From positions 87,336-151,335 of the forward strand of contig RZUM01000012.1 of assembly GCA_004193205.1 (NCBI GenBank): a stretch of DNA of 64,000 bases, in the 5' to 3' direction. The notes under the pieces were generated by a model. It searched no databases, had not been told where the DNA came from, and worked only from the letters and a program-made list of their open reading frames with translations. Each line of letters starts with the position of its first letter. The stretch's first letter is position 1. Made by a program: the position numbers and the translations under genes. This document shows positions 1 to 8,271 of this stretch, piece after piece. This stretch comes from Gordonia sediminis (lineage in GTDB: Bacteria > Actinomycetota > Actinomycetes > Mycobacteriales > Mycobacteriaceae).

Positions 1-441
1 ACCGATGAGATCGTCCACGATCGTCTTGGCGCGGGCAGCGATCCGATCCTCGATGCCCTTCACGTTTCTCGGGGTGAAGGCTGCGCTGACGAGACCACGG
101 TACAGCGTGTGATCGGGCGGATCCATGGTCAGGAAGAAGCTGCCGAAGCTGTTGGTGGAAGGGGGGATCGGCTCGAGCATCACACCGTAGCCGGACTGGT
201 ACAGATCGCTGTCGGTGCTCACCGTGGTGATGTCGGCGGCAGTGGTCACGGCCCAAAAGCCCTCTTGGCTGTGCGGGCTGTGATACGAGACGGGCGCATG
301 CCAACTGACCGGCGCTTCGGCGCGTAGCCGAGCGAACGCCTCATCGCGCTCACGGAACGGTCTGGCCCAGAAGGTGTCCGACGAAATGTCCACGTCGGCG
401 GTGAATGGGTGATGGGTGGTGTACAGCTCTTGTGTCTCCAC
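1..441 (-). CDS. Cytochrome P450, N-terminal part (cut by window edge)
   Basis: The first 147 codons of a P450 monooxygenase; the rest lies outside the window, so the heme-binding cysteine loop is not visible. The translation contains the stretch MDPPDHTLYRGLVSAAFTP, the conserved 'DPP-H---R' segment that precedes helix C in bacterial P450s, followed by an arginine/lysine-rich helix. The start is a GTG at 441 with AGGAGG just upstream. It follows the aldehyde dehydrogenase on the same strand with a 44-base gap, so the two are probably co-transcribed: hydroxylation followed by oxidation of an aldehyde. Family assignment is firm; the substrate is unknown. Confidence 0.88.
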   Translation of the reverse strand, partial: METQELYTTHHPFTADVDISSDTFWARPFRERDEAFARLRAEAPVSWHAPVSYHSPHSQEGFWAVTTAADITTVSTDSDLYQSGYGVMLEPIPPSTNSFGSFFLTMDPPDHTLYRGLVSAAFTPRNVKGIEDRIAARAKTIVDDLIG

Positions 442-485
442 GGGGCTACCTCCTGGGCCTGGCGAGATCGGATGTGATGAGTGGG

Positions 486-1907
486 TCAGGACGGCGAGCC
501 GGCCGGTGGCACGGTGACGGCCTGGAACTGGGTGAACTCGTCGAGGCCCCATGGACCGTTCTCCACCCCGATCCCGCTCGCCTTCGTGCCCCCGAATGGC
601 AGGTCCGGACGGACGCCGCTGCCGTGCGCATTGATCGACACCTGACCACAGTCGAGGAACTCGGCAATCTTCAGCGCGTGGTCGGTGTCTGCCGACCACA
701 CCGAGGCGGTCAGTCCGTAAGGAGAGTCGTTGGCACTGGCTATCGCCGACTCGACATCGCGATACGCGACGATCGGCAGGGCGGGGCCGAACTGCTCCTC
801 GTCGACGATGCGGACACCGTCGGTGACATTCGCGAGAATGGTCGGCTCGTAGAAGTAACCCGGTCGATCGATGGGACGCCCACCGGCCGCCGCCCGCGCG
901 CCGTGCGCGAGCGCATCGTCGACGAGCTCGGAAACCCTCTGAAACTGGGGAAGATTGCAGATCGGCCCCAACTCCACATCGGGGACGTCGCCGGCGTCCA
1001 CCAGGACGGTACGTGCATGCTCGGCAAGGGCCTCGACGACGTCGTCGTAGATCCTTTCCGGAGCGTAGACGCGTTTGACCGCCAGACAGATCTGACCGTT
1101 GTTGTCGAACGCGCCCCAGAACAGTCGCCGCGCAATTGCCTCGGGGTCGACGTCGTCGAGCAGGATCGCCGGATCATTCCCACCGAGTTCCAAGGTGACA
1201 CGCTTCAGGTCGGTCGCCGCCGCGGCCGCGATCGCCTTGCCGGTCGGGGTCGATCCGGTGAAGCTCACCTTGCGTGGAATCGGGTGGGAGACCATCGATG
1301 CGCCGAGTGGGTCACGGCCGGTGACCACGTTGATCACACCCGGGGGCAGAGCCCGTGCGAGGGCGTGGCCCAGGGCCAGCGTCGACAGCGGCGTGTACGG
1401 CGAAGGCTTGAGTACCAGGGTGTTGCCCGCACGTAGAGCCGGAGCGATCTTCCAGGACGCCAAGGCGATGGGGAAGTTCCAGGGAGTGATCGCAGCCACG
1501 ACCCCAATCGAGCGGCGGACCACTTCGGCCCGGCCGCCGCCGGCGTCGTGGAGCACATGCGTCGGGACGTCGAGTCCGGCGTAGTAGGCGAACCACGACA
1601 TCGCACCCAGGACCTCGAGTCGGGCGCCGGACAGGGGCTTGCCCTGCTCCCGGGTCAGCAGGCCGGCAATACGTTCGGTGTCCTCCTTGATGGCCGCCAC
1701 CGCGGCATGAAGGGCTTCCCGTCGCGCATCGTCGTCGAGACGCCACGACCACAGTGCCTGCTGGGCTGCCTGCATCGCGTTGTCGAGTTCGGTCCTGGTG
1801 CAGTCGGGTGCCTCGGCGAACTCTCGACCGGTGGCCGGATCCAGAACGGCGAACGATGCCGTGCCGGGGACGTCCTTCCCCGCGATCAGCATGCCGAGAT
1901 CGTGCAT
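486..1907 (-). CDS. NAD(P)-dependent aldehyde dehydrogenase
   Basis: Full-length (473 aa) aldehyde dehydrogenase superfamily protein that should oxidise an aldehyde to its acid with NAD(P)+. Visible hallmarks are TPWNFP with Asn144, the general-base Glu240 in LELGG, and the nucleophilic Cys274 in NNGQICLAVKR. AAGGAGTG lies directly upstream of the ATG at 1907. It is the first gene of a two-gene operon with the truncated cytochrome P450 downstream, and it diverges from the tandem TetR regulator, whose operators may lie in the shared 5' region. The substrate cannot be read from sequence; a medium-chain or terpenoid aldehyde produced by the P450 is a reasonable guess. Confidence 0.93.
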   Translation of the reverse strand: MHDLGMLIAGKDVPGTASFAVLDPATGREFAEAPDCTRTELDNAMQAAQQALWSWRLDDDARREALHAAVAAIKEDTERIAGLLTREQGKPLSGARLEVLGAMSWFAYYAGLDVPTHVLHDAGGGRAEVVRRSIGVVAAITPWNFPIALASWKIAPALRAGNTLVLKPSPYTPLSTLALGHALARALPPGVINVVTGRDPLGASMVSHPIPRKVSFTGSTPTGKAIAAAAATDLKRVTLELGGNDPAILLDDVDPEAIARRLFWGAFDNNGQICLAVKRVYAPERIYDDVVEALAEHARTVLVDAGDVPDVELGPICNLPQFQRVSELVDDALAHGARAAAGGRPIDRPGYFYEPTILANVTDGVRIVDEEQFGPALPIVAYRDVESAIASANDSPYGLTASVWSADTDHALKIAEFLDCGQVSINAHGSGVRPDLPFGGTKASGIGVENGPWGLDEFTQFQAVTVPPAGSPS

Positions 1908-2046
1908 GGGTCACTCCTTGAGATCGCGGTGACTGGGTCGATGCGATCGGTTCGGGCCATCGGGGTGATGGATGGTTGGACGCTACGTGACGCCCCTCAC
2001 ACACCCTAACAAGACTCAGATTCTCATTTCAATAAAGTCCGCCGCT

Positions 2047-2086
2047 GCGTCAAAAGACGCTGTTGTAGTTGTATTCAAGTGAATAC
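2047..2086. promoter_or_regulatory. Two inverted repeats in a divergent promoter region
   Basis: The 327 bases between the aldehyde dehydrogenase (minus) and the tandem TetR gene (plus) contain no gene. They are AT-richer than the flanks and hold two perfect dyads: GCGTC-AAAA-GACGC at 2047-2060 and GTATTCA-AG-TGAATAC at 2071-2086. The second has the size and symmetry of a TetR-family operator. Being placed between divergent genes, one of which is a TetR regulator, it is a natural candidate for autoregulation. This is inference from position and symmetry only. Confidence 0.5.
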
Positions 2087-2234
2087 TGGCCGCGTATGGC
2101 TTCGCTCGTGACTGCAGATTGAAGCGTCTATTCGAACTCGGACTATCAATCCTGGTGGCCGTCCGGATACGATGACCCGGGATTCGCCCGACCGGGGAGC
2201 CTCAAGGACCGGTCGGCGCACAGAGAGGCGTGCA

Positions 2235-3491
2235 ATGGCAGACAAGGCGGTATCCCGTGTCGGCTCTGCCCGCGCTCAGGAGTCGGTGAGCACCGTCTCG
2301 CGACGTGGTCGGCGTCGGGACATCATCGATGCGGCCTTCGACTGCCTGGCCGGGACCGACCCCGACCTGATCAGGATCGATGACGTCGCCCGAGTTGCCG
2401 GCGTCGCGAAGGCGACGCTCTACCGTCACTTTCCCTCGAAGGAGATCCTCTATTCGATCGTGCTCCGACAATGGGTGGACGATCACCAGCTACGGACGAT
2501 ATCGGCGGTCGGTCTCGAGCGGGCGCGGATACGTGCGCGGTCCATGATCGAGGCCTTCGAGGAGCAACCGCAGTTCTTCAAGCTCTCCGTGACGCTCTTC
2601 TCCAGCACCGACCCGGCCGTGAAAGCCCAGCTCTCGGGCGTCGCAGCGACCACGCAACAGTATTTCGTGGACGATCTGTCGACGCTCACGGAAGTTGCGC
2701 CATCCGACGCGGCGACCATCGTGCTGGCCGTGGTTCACTCGGCGGCCATGTCGTCGGTCTACCACGGCGTCCCGTTCGCTGCGGCCTATCGCCTCGTCGA
2801 CCAAGTGATCGGGCTGCTCACCGACAGGCCCCTGTCCCGCAGCACACCTCGACACGAACGGACGGATGGCGGTGATTCGGTGCGGACACCGGTGGCGGCC
2901 GAACTGCCGGCATACAAACGGCGCCGCCGCGATCGGATCGTCGAGGAGGCCACGTCGGAGTTGCGGGAGAGCCGGTATGAACAGATCCGTGTGTCGGACA
3001 TCGCGAGCAGAGCGGATGTGGCCCTGGGTACCTTCTACCGGTACTTTCCTTCGAAGGAAGCGCTGTACGCCGAGGTACTCAGACAGTGGTTCCTCACGAG
3101 CGGATTCACCGAGCCACTCGACGACGTGGCGCCGGGCTCGCGCGTCGCGGCCCGAATCGGTGCCGCAGTCGACGCGTTCGAGGCCGACCCGGAATTCTTC
3201 CGTGTCAACGTCCTGCTCCACTCTGTCGGAGGCGAATCGGTCCAGGCCGTCCTCGGTGACGTGTTCGCCCGGGCGCGTGCGATGTCGCTGGCTGACCTGT
3301 GTGCTGCTCGAGTGCCGGACCCCGATGATGTCGCGACCATGACATGGTCGTTGCTCAGCTCGCTCACCATGAGTGCGATCGCCTATGGCCGTAGTTTTTC
3401 CGAGGTCCGGCGGGTTATGGACACCTTTGCCGCGCTGGTGATCTCGCGCGCCGACGAGCGTCTGATGATCGCGGAGAGGGAGCCTCGATGA
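2235..3491 (+). CDS. Tandem-duplicated TetR-family regulator (two HTH and two ligand domains)
   Basis: A 418-aa protein made of two complete TetR units in one chain. The first helix-turn-helix (about residues 50-70) reads VAGVAKATLYRHFPSKE and the second (about 255-275) reads ADVALGTFYRYFPSKE. Both are followed by LY--VLRQW, and the ligand-domain segments also match (AFEEQPQFFKLSV versus AFEADPEFFRVNV), so this is an internal duplication. An ordinary TetR is about 200 aa. The start chosen is ATG 2235, which has GAGAGG six bases upstream; ATG 2172 in the same frame lacks a good site. The gene overlaps the thioesterase by 4 bases. It probably represses its own operon and the divergent aldehyde dehydrogenase/P450 operon. 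Confidence 0.88.
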   Translation: MADKAVSRVGSARAQESVSTVSRRGRRRDIIDAAFDCLAGTDPDLIRIDDVARVAGVAKATLYRHFPSKEILYSIVLRQWVDDHQLRTISAVGLERARIRARSMIEAFEEQPQFFKLSVTLFSSTDPAVKAQLSGVAATTQQYFVDDLSTLTEVAPSDAATIVLAVVHSAAMSSVYHGVPFAAAYRLVDQVIGLLTDRPLSRSTPRHERTDGGDSVRTPVAAELPAYKRRRRDRIVEEATSELRESRYEQIRVSDIASRADVALGTFYRYFPSKEALYAEVLRQWFLTSGFTEPLDDVAPGSRVAARIGAAVDAFEADPEFFRVNVLLHSVGGESVQAVLGDVFARARAMSLADLCAARVPDPDDVATMTWSLLSSLTMSAIAYGRSFSEVRRVMDTFAALVISRADERLMIAEREPR

Positions 3492-4306
3492 CCGATGCAT
3501 ACTATGAACTGGTCGAGGCGGGCGCCGACGGTGACGTGTTCACCTCCACCGACCTCACCCGCGGGACCTGGGGAGACATGCAGCATGGCGCGCCACCGTG
3601 CGCGTTACTCGTCCGGTCACTCGATCGCTGCGCTCCTCGGGACCGAACCCGACTCAGCCGTGTCGTGATCGAACTCCTCGGTCCGGTCCCGATGGCCGAC
3701 GTCCAGGTGTCTGCGCAGGTGGATCGCGCGGGAACCAAGATCGAACTCCTCTCTGCCGTCATGACTTCCGACGACGGATCAGGTGGGTCACGTCCCGTGG
3801 CGCGCGCCCGGGCATGGCGCATGGAACAGTCGGATTCCTCTGGGATCGAGCGGTCGTTCGCGCCGCCGCTGCGGCCGATCGGTGAGGGATCGACGCGGCC
3901 CGAGATGGATTCACTCACCTCCGGTTACGTGAGCAGCCTGGACTGGCGCTGGCTCACCGCACCGGGCGCTCGCAACGAGCGGGCCGGCGAGTCATGGATT
4001 CGCCCAACCGTCGATCTCGTTCAGGGAGAGGAGATGTCCGCGATCGAGAGACTGTTCGCGGTGGCCGACAACGCCAATGGGGTCGGGACGAAGCTCGACA
4101 CGCGCCGATGGACATTCCTGAACACCGACATAACGGTCCATCTGCACCGAGCCCCCGAAGGGGAGTGGACGGGTATCCGCGCGGACGCCGCGTACGGACC
4201 GGACGGGATCGGCGCCACCATCGGGACGCTGTTCGACGAGCGGGGTGCGATCGGCGGAATACAGCAGTCGGTCCTGCTGCGTCGCCGGTCACAACCTCGT
4301 TCCTGA
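3488..4306 (+). CDS. Acyl-CoA thioesterase family protein (double hot-dog type)
   Basis: A 272-aa protein resembling the TesB-like/4HBT_3 thioesterase family. It has GTWGDMQHGAPPCALLVRSLDR near the N-terminus (the hot-dog helix region) and a second hot-dog half ending in WTFLNTDITVHLHRAPEGEW, where TDITVHLHR is the typical closing strand. Such enzymes hydrolyse acyl-CoA to free acid and CoA in the cytoplasm. The ATG overlaps the TetR stop (ATGA), which means translational coupling. It faces the acyl-CoA dehydrogenase pair on the other strand. The likely role is release of dead-end CoA esters from the pathway encoded nearby; specificity is unknown. Confidence 0.75.
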   Translation: MTDAYYELVEAGADGDVFTSTDLTRGTWGDMQHGAPPCALLVRSLDRCAPRDRTRLSRVVIELLGPVPMADVQVSAQVDRAGTKIELLSAVMTSDDGSGGSRPVARARAWRMEQSDSSGIERSFAPPLRPIGEGSTRPEMDSLTSGYVSSLDWRWLTAPGARNERAGESWIRPTVDLVQGEEMSAIERLFAVADNANGVGTKLDTRRWTFLNTDITVHLHRAPEGEWTGIRADAAYGPDGIGATIGTLFDERGAIGGIQQSVLLRRRSQPRS

Positions 4307-4334
4307 GCGCGGGGCCGGGCGGTGTCCTCAGGCC

Positions 4335-5297
4335 TCAGAGGATTGCCGGCAACTCCAACAACTCGGGGAGTGCGTTGTGGATGCGCAGTTCTCGACCGAT
4401 CGCGGCGACCAGATCTGCCGACGTCCCAGCGATGGCATCCAGCATCAGGAGGCGCCTGTGCAGCCGATTCACGGAGTACTCCCAGGTGAAGCTGATCGCT
4501 CCGCTGGCTTGCGTGACCTCCTGCACTACAGCGTGCCCGACCTGTCCCGCCATGGCCTTCACCGCGCGGGCGAGTCCTGCGTCGAGGGTTCCCGACGCCG
4601 CGGCCTCGGCAACCTGATCGAACAGACATGTCAGTTGATAGCGGTCGGTCGCTGCCCAGGCGAGGATGTGTTGCACCGCCTGGTAGCTGCCGATCGGGTG
4701 ACCGAACTGCCGACGGGCACCCGCATACGTGATCGCGTCGTCGAGGAGACGATCGCAGATGCCGAGGATCTCCGCGGCGATGCCGAGTCGAGCACGGCTG
4801 ATCAGGTCGTCACGGAAACCATTGATCTCGGCCTCGGGGATGAGGACGCTGGTGGCGACGTGATCGAGATCGATTGTGGTGAGGTAGGAGTCGGCCGGGT
4901 CGGCCGCACGTCCGGCCGGTGCCGGGCCGATCGCGAGGACGAGACCTGTCCCCGGCACATCCACCACGACATCGGTGCCCGCACAGAGGCCGGGGACAAC
5001 GAGCCGGGAACCGGAGTCGATCATGAAGCCGGCGAGCACGTCTCGATCCCGTGGTATGACACCGGTGGCGGGACCAGTGAGGACGAACCGGCCGAGGGTG
5101 TCGGTGATCGCACCGCGGTGGCCTTGGGCTTCGAGCAGCGCGAGGACCGGACGCGGATCCCCGAGATCTCCACCTGGGATGAGGAGTTCGCCGATCCCGA
5201 ACGCGTCGACCGCCGCCTGTCCGTCGTGGCGTGCGAGGATGGAGCGGGCGGCGTCACGGTAGGTGACGTAGTCCTGTGGTCGGAGTTGCTGGAGCAT
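4335..5297 (-). CDS. Acyl-CoA dehydrogenase, short beta-type subunit
   Basis: A 320-aa protein with the acyl-CoA dehydrogenase fold but with a reduced N-terminal and middle domain. The best preserved part is the C-terminal helical domain: ARRQFGHPIGSYQAVQHILAWAATDRYQL and VTQASGAISFTWEYSVNRLHRR, the signature of the partner subunit in actinobacterial alpha2beta2 FadE heteromers. It lies one base downstream of the larger acyl-CoA dehydrogenase (TGA-C-ATG), so the two are translated together and probably assemble. In the steroid side-chain pathway such pairs dehydrogenate CoA esters of bulky ring systems; whether this pair acts on a steroid is not shown. Confidence 0.85.
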   Translation of the reverse strand: MLQQLRPQDYVTYRDAARSILARHDGQAAVDAFGIGELLIPGGDLGDPRPVLALLEAQGHRGAITDTLGRFVLTGPATGVIPRDRDVLAGFMIDSGSRLVVPGLCAGTDVVVDVPGTGLVLAIGPAPAGRAADPADSYLTTIDLDHVATSVLIPEAEINGFRDDLISRARLGIAAEILGICDRLLDDAITYAGARRQFGHPIGSYQAVQHILAWAATDRYQLTCLFDQVAEAAASGTLDAGLARAVKAMAGQVGHAVVQEVTQASGAISFTWEYSVNRLHRRLLMLDAIAGTSADLVAAIGRELRIHNALPELLELPAIL

Positions 5298-5298
5298 G

Positions 5299-6450
5299 TC
5301 ATAGCCCCAGGACGTGGCGAGCGATCGTCGACAATTGCATCTGCTGGGAACCTCCGTAGATCGTGACGATGCGCGAGAACAGATACTCCTGCTGGAGTAG
5401 CAGATCCGGCTCGGAATCGCCGGGCAGGGCGACCCGAGCGCTGTCCAGATCGCGCAGGGTGTCGTACATGGTCTGCTCGGTGCGGGTCATCAGGAGTTTG
5501 TTGAATGCGCTGTCGGCTCCGAGTACCTCGTCGGCCGCCTCCCGGGCGAGGAGGTTGATCGCTGTCGACCGGACACCGAGGATCGCGAGCGCAGCCGCGC
5601 CAACCTGGCGGTCGGTGTTCTCGGTCATTTTTTTCGACGCAGATGTCAGGTGTTCGCGATATCCGCAGTTCCTGACCCAGGACAGTGTGCCACGCTCATG
5701 GGCGAGCAAATACATCGCGGTCGTCCAGCCGCCACCCACCTCCCCGATGACCCGCCCCGGTGGCACACGGACACGATCGAAGGTGACCTCACCGAGCTCG
5801 TCGGTGCCGTTCGCCTGGCGGATCGGCCGCGCATCGACCCCGGGGGCGGACAGATCGATGGCCATCATCGTCAGACCCCGGTGTCGTTCCTCCGCGGCAC
5901 CCGTGCGGACCAGGGCCAGACACCACCGCGCATACTTTGCCCAGCTCGTCCAGATCTTCGCGCCGTTGACCACCCAGTCGGTGCCGTCGAATTCGGCCCG
6001 GGTACGCAATGCGGCGAGGTCCGAACCGGCCTCTGTCTCCGAAAAGCCCTGTGCCCATGTCTGACTACCGTCCAGAAAGGCAGGTAGAACGTTCCGGACG
6101 AACTCGGGATCTCCGAAGCGGACGAGGGTCGGCGCGACGATCTCGAGGTGCTCGAAGAGAGCGGGTCCACCCCATCCTGCGCGGAAGAGTTCGTCGTGGA
6201 TTGCCGCACGGTGCACGATGGTTCCGCCTGAACCGCCGAACTCCGCCGGCCATCCGACGCGACCCCATCCGGCGTCGAAGAGCACGCGACGCAGCCGACG
6301 CGCCACGTCCACTCGGGTGTCGTAGTCCGCGTACCCGGGCAGGAGTGCGGCGAGCTCGTCCTCGTGGGCCGCGACCCAGTTCCGGAACTCCTCGATGAAT
6401 TTCCCCAGGTTCATCTCGTGCAACGGCTCGCAGGGGTCTTTGGTACCCAA
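5299..6450 (-). CDS. Acyl-CoA dehydrogenase, alpha-type subunit
   Basis: An acyl-CoA dehydrogenase of about 383 aa, alpha,beta-oxidising an acyl-CoA with FAD. It contains WAQGFSETEAGSDLAALRTRAEFDG (FAD/substrate loop), IWTSWAKYARWCLALVRT and the C-terminal IVTIYGGSQQMQLSTIARHVLGL, which ends with the usual FAD-contact motif. The start is set at TTG 6450 because GGAGG lies five bases upstream; a TTG at 6462 and an ATG at 6414 are alternatives. Its stop is one base from the start of the beta-type subunit gene. The pair transcribes away from the DUF35/thiolase operon, sharing a promoter region of about 150 bases. Confidence 0.88.
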   Translation of the reverse strand: MGTKDPCEPLHEMNLGKFIEEFRNWVAAHEDELAALLPGYADYDTRVDVARRLRRVLFDAGWGRVGWPAEFGGSGGTIVHRAAIHDELFRAGWGGPALFEHLEIVAPTLVRFGDPEFVRNVLPAFLDGSQTWAQGFSETEAGSDLAALRTRAEFDGTDWVVNGAKIWTSWAKYARWCLALVRTGAAEERHRGLTMMAIDLSAPGVDARPIRQANGTDELGEVTFDRVRVPPGRVIGEVGGGWTTAMYLLAHERGTLSWVRNCGYREHLTSASKKMTENTDRQVGAAALAILGVRSTAINLLAREAADEVLGADSAFNKLLMTRTEQTMYDTLRDLDSARVALPGDSEPDLLLQQEYLFSRIVTIYGGSQQMQLSTIARHVLGL

Positions 6451-6486
6451 CCGATCCTCCAAACCGAATTGGCACTTTCCTTGATT

Positions 6487-6494
6487 TTGACGTC
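6487..6494. promoter_or_regulatory. TTGACGTC motif in divergent promoter
   Basis: TTGACGTC occurs between the divergent acyl-CoA dehydrogenase pair and the DUF35/thiolase operon. The same core, extended to TTGACGTCGA, recurs between the enoyl-CoA hydratase and TetR genes (12414) and upstream of the second enoyl-CoA hydratase (13209). It contains the palindrome GACGTC and could be a shared operator or a set of -35 elements. Only the recurrence in three promoter regions is seen directly. Confidence 0.35.
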
Positions 6495-6602
6495 AGTGTA
6501 GAATTTGAGCACAGATTGCACAAGACGATCGGAGCCATGCCCCGCGTAACGCGGGGACGTGATTTGTATCGAAGACACGTGTCTCACGTCGGTGAGAAAG
6601 GG

Positions 6603-7073
6603 ATGCCCGTGGGGAGCCAGATACCAATTGCCGAGGGGTTGTTCACCTGGCCGGCCGACGATCCGGCCCTGATCGGAGCGCAGTGCCGGGACTGCGAGGC
6701 CGTCGCGTTCCCATTCCGGGAGACTTGTCCGCGATGTGGCGCGATCTCGATGTATCGGAACGAACTGCCCCGGGAGGGGAACCTCTGGACGTGGACATCG
6801 CAGGGGTTCCGGCCCAAGGAACCGTTCTGCGGCGACCTGCTCGGAACCGGTGCGCAACCGTGGTTCGTCGGGCTCGTCGAACTCGGCGGCAGGATCCGGG
6901 TCGAGAGCATCTTGCACAACGTCGCCGAACAGGAACTGGTGATTGGGATGCCGCTGAAACTCACGGTGATCCCCTTCCGTAGAAGCGATTCCGGAGACAC
7001 CGTGGTCACGTTCGCGTTCGAGCCCGCTCCGCACATCACGGCATCTGATTCCACGGAGGCCGCACATGTCTGA
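6603..7073 (+). CDS. DUF35 (zinc ribbon/OB-fold) acyl-CoA-binding protein
   Basis: A protein of about 156 aa with a rubredoxin-like zinc ribbon (CRDCEAVAFPFRETCPRCG, two CxxC pairs) followed by an OB-fold segment (LWTWTSQGFRPKEPF ... PWFVGLVELGGRIRVES). DUF35 proteins form complexes with thiolase-like Ltp proteins, and here the stop codon overlaps the start of exactly such a gene. In mycobacterial cholesterol degradation the DUF35 domain of ChsH2 is required by the aldolase Ltp2. ATG 6603 is used; GTG 6609, six bases after AAAGGG, is equally possible, and upstream in-frame ATGs look like non-coding leader. The stand-alone form without a MaoC hydratase domain is notable. Confidence 0.85.
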   Translation: MPVGSQIPIAEGLFTWPADDPALIGAQCRDCEAVAFPFRETCPRCGAISMYRNELPREGNLWTWTSQGFRPKEPFCGDLLGTGAQPWFVGLVELGGRIRVESILHNVAEQELVIGMPLKLTVIPFRRSDSGDTVVTFAFEPAPHITASDSTEAAHV

Positions 7074-8211
7074 CGTCGCGATCATTGGTGTGGGTATCCA
7101 TCCCTTCGGCCGGTTCCCCGGTAGGCCGGCGCTGGAGATGGGCGCCTTGGCCGCGCGGTTGGCGTTGGCGGACGCCGGGATCTCCTGGCCCGATATCCAA
7201 TTCGCGGTCGGCGGGAGTTTCGAGGTCGATCAACCCGATGCGGTCGTCGCCCAGCTGGGGGTCACCGGTATCCCGTTCACGAATGTCTACAACGGATGTG
7301 CCACGGCGGGAAGCGCGTTGGCGACGGCCGCGCAGACGATCAAATTGGGGGAGCATCAACTCGGCCTGGTCCTCGGACTCGACAAGCACGAATCCGGTGC
7401 CTTCACCTCCGACCCGACTGACTATGGGTGTCCCGCGTGGTACGGCGAGACCGGAATGTTCCTGACCACCAAGTTCTTCGGGATGAAGATCACCCGTTAC
7501 ATGCACGACCACGGGATCACCTCGGAGACGCTCGCGCAGGTGGCGGCGAAGAACTACGAGAACGGGGTACTGAACCCGAACGCTTATCGCCGCAAGCCGC
7601 TGAGCGTCCAGGACATTCTCGCCTCCCGGATGCTCAACCATCCGTTGACCCACTACATGTTCTGCAGCCCGGACGAGGGTGCCGCGGCCGCGGTGGTCTG
7701 TGATGCGTCGATCGCCCACCGCTATACCGACACGCCGATCTACCTCAAAAGTGTGGTGACCCGGACTCGCCGATACGGCGCCTACGAGGTGCACACACCG
7801 TCCGCGTCGACCGACGACGTGCCCGCGCCGACCGTCGACGCGGCGATGGCGGCCTACGAGTCGGCCGGCATCGGACCGGAGGATGTCGGGATCGCACAGC
7901 TGCAGGACACCGATGCCGGTGCAGAGATCATCCATATGGCCGAGACCGGACTGTGCGCCGACGGTGAGCAGGGCGATCTCATCGAACGCGGCACGACCAC
8001 CCTGCGCGGGACCTTGCCGGTCAACACCGACGGCGGGCTGATCGCGAATGGCGAGCCGGTCGGCGCCTCCGGGCTCAGACAGATCCACGAACTGGTGACC
8101 CAGATGCGCGGGCGGGCCGGCGAGCGCCAGGTCGACGGCACCCCGTTGGTTGCGCTGGCGCAGTTGTACGGGGCCCCGGGCGTCGCAGCGGTGTCCATCC
8201 TGAGTCGGTAG
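7066..8211 (+). CDS. Thiolase-like lipid-transfer protein (Ltp), probable aldolase or thiolase
   Basis: A 381-aa thiolase-superfamily protein of the Ltp/SCP-x type. Visible features are the N-terminal VAIIGVGIHPFGRFPG, NVYNGCATAGSALATAA at the nucleophile-loop position, a mid-region HYMFCSPDEGAAAAVVCD, and NTDGGLIANGEPVGASGLRQIHEL near the C-terminus, the typical thiolase-fold glycine loop. Family members either cleave 3-ketoacyl-CoA or, as for Ltp2, carry out a retro-aldol cleavage of a 3-hydroxy CoA ester. The ATG lies inside the DUF35 gene (8-base overlap), strongly suggesting a complex. It is followed by the fused acyl-CoA dehydrogenase, so chain shortening of a branched or cyclic CoA ester is a fair inference. 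Confidence 0.88.
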   Translation: MSDVAIIGVGIHPFGRFPGRPALEMGALAARLALADAGISWPDIQFAVGGSFEVDQPDAVVAQLGVTGIPFTNVYNGCATAGSALATAAQTIKLGEHQLGLVLGLDKHESGAFTSDPTDYGCPAWYGETGMFLTTKFFGMKITRYMHDHGITSETLAQVAAKNYENGVLNPNAYRRKPLSVQDILASRMLNHPLTHYMFCSPDEGAAAAVVCDASIAHRYTDTPIYLKSVVTRTRRYGAYEVHTPSASTDDVPAPTVDAAMAAYESAGIGPEDVGIAQLQDTDAGAEIIHMAETGLCADGEQGDLIERGTTTLRGTLPVNTDGGLIANGEPVGASGLRQIHELVTQMRGRAGERQVDGTPLVALAQLYGAPGVAAVSILSR

Positions 8212-8271
8212 CGCGATTCGAACCGTGGCGGAGAAACCAGGGCAGCGAGCAGAAGGATCACAGGAACATCG

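Noticed and set aside
405-1436. Long plus-strand frame opposite the aldehyde dehydrogenase
   Set aside because: It is antisense to a clear aldehyde dehydrogenase; the translation is arginine-rich, shows no family motif and has no ribosome site.
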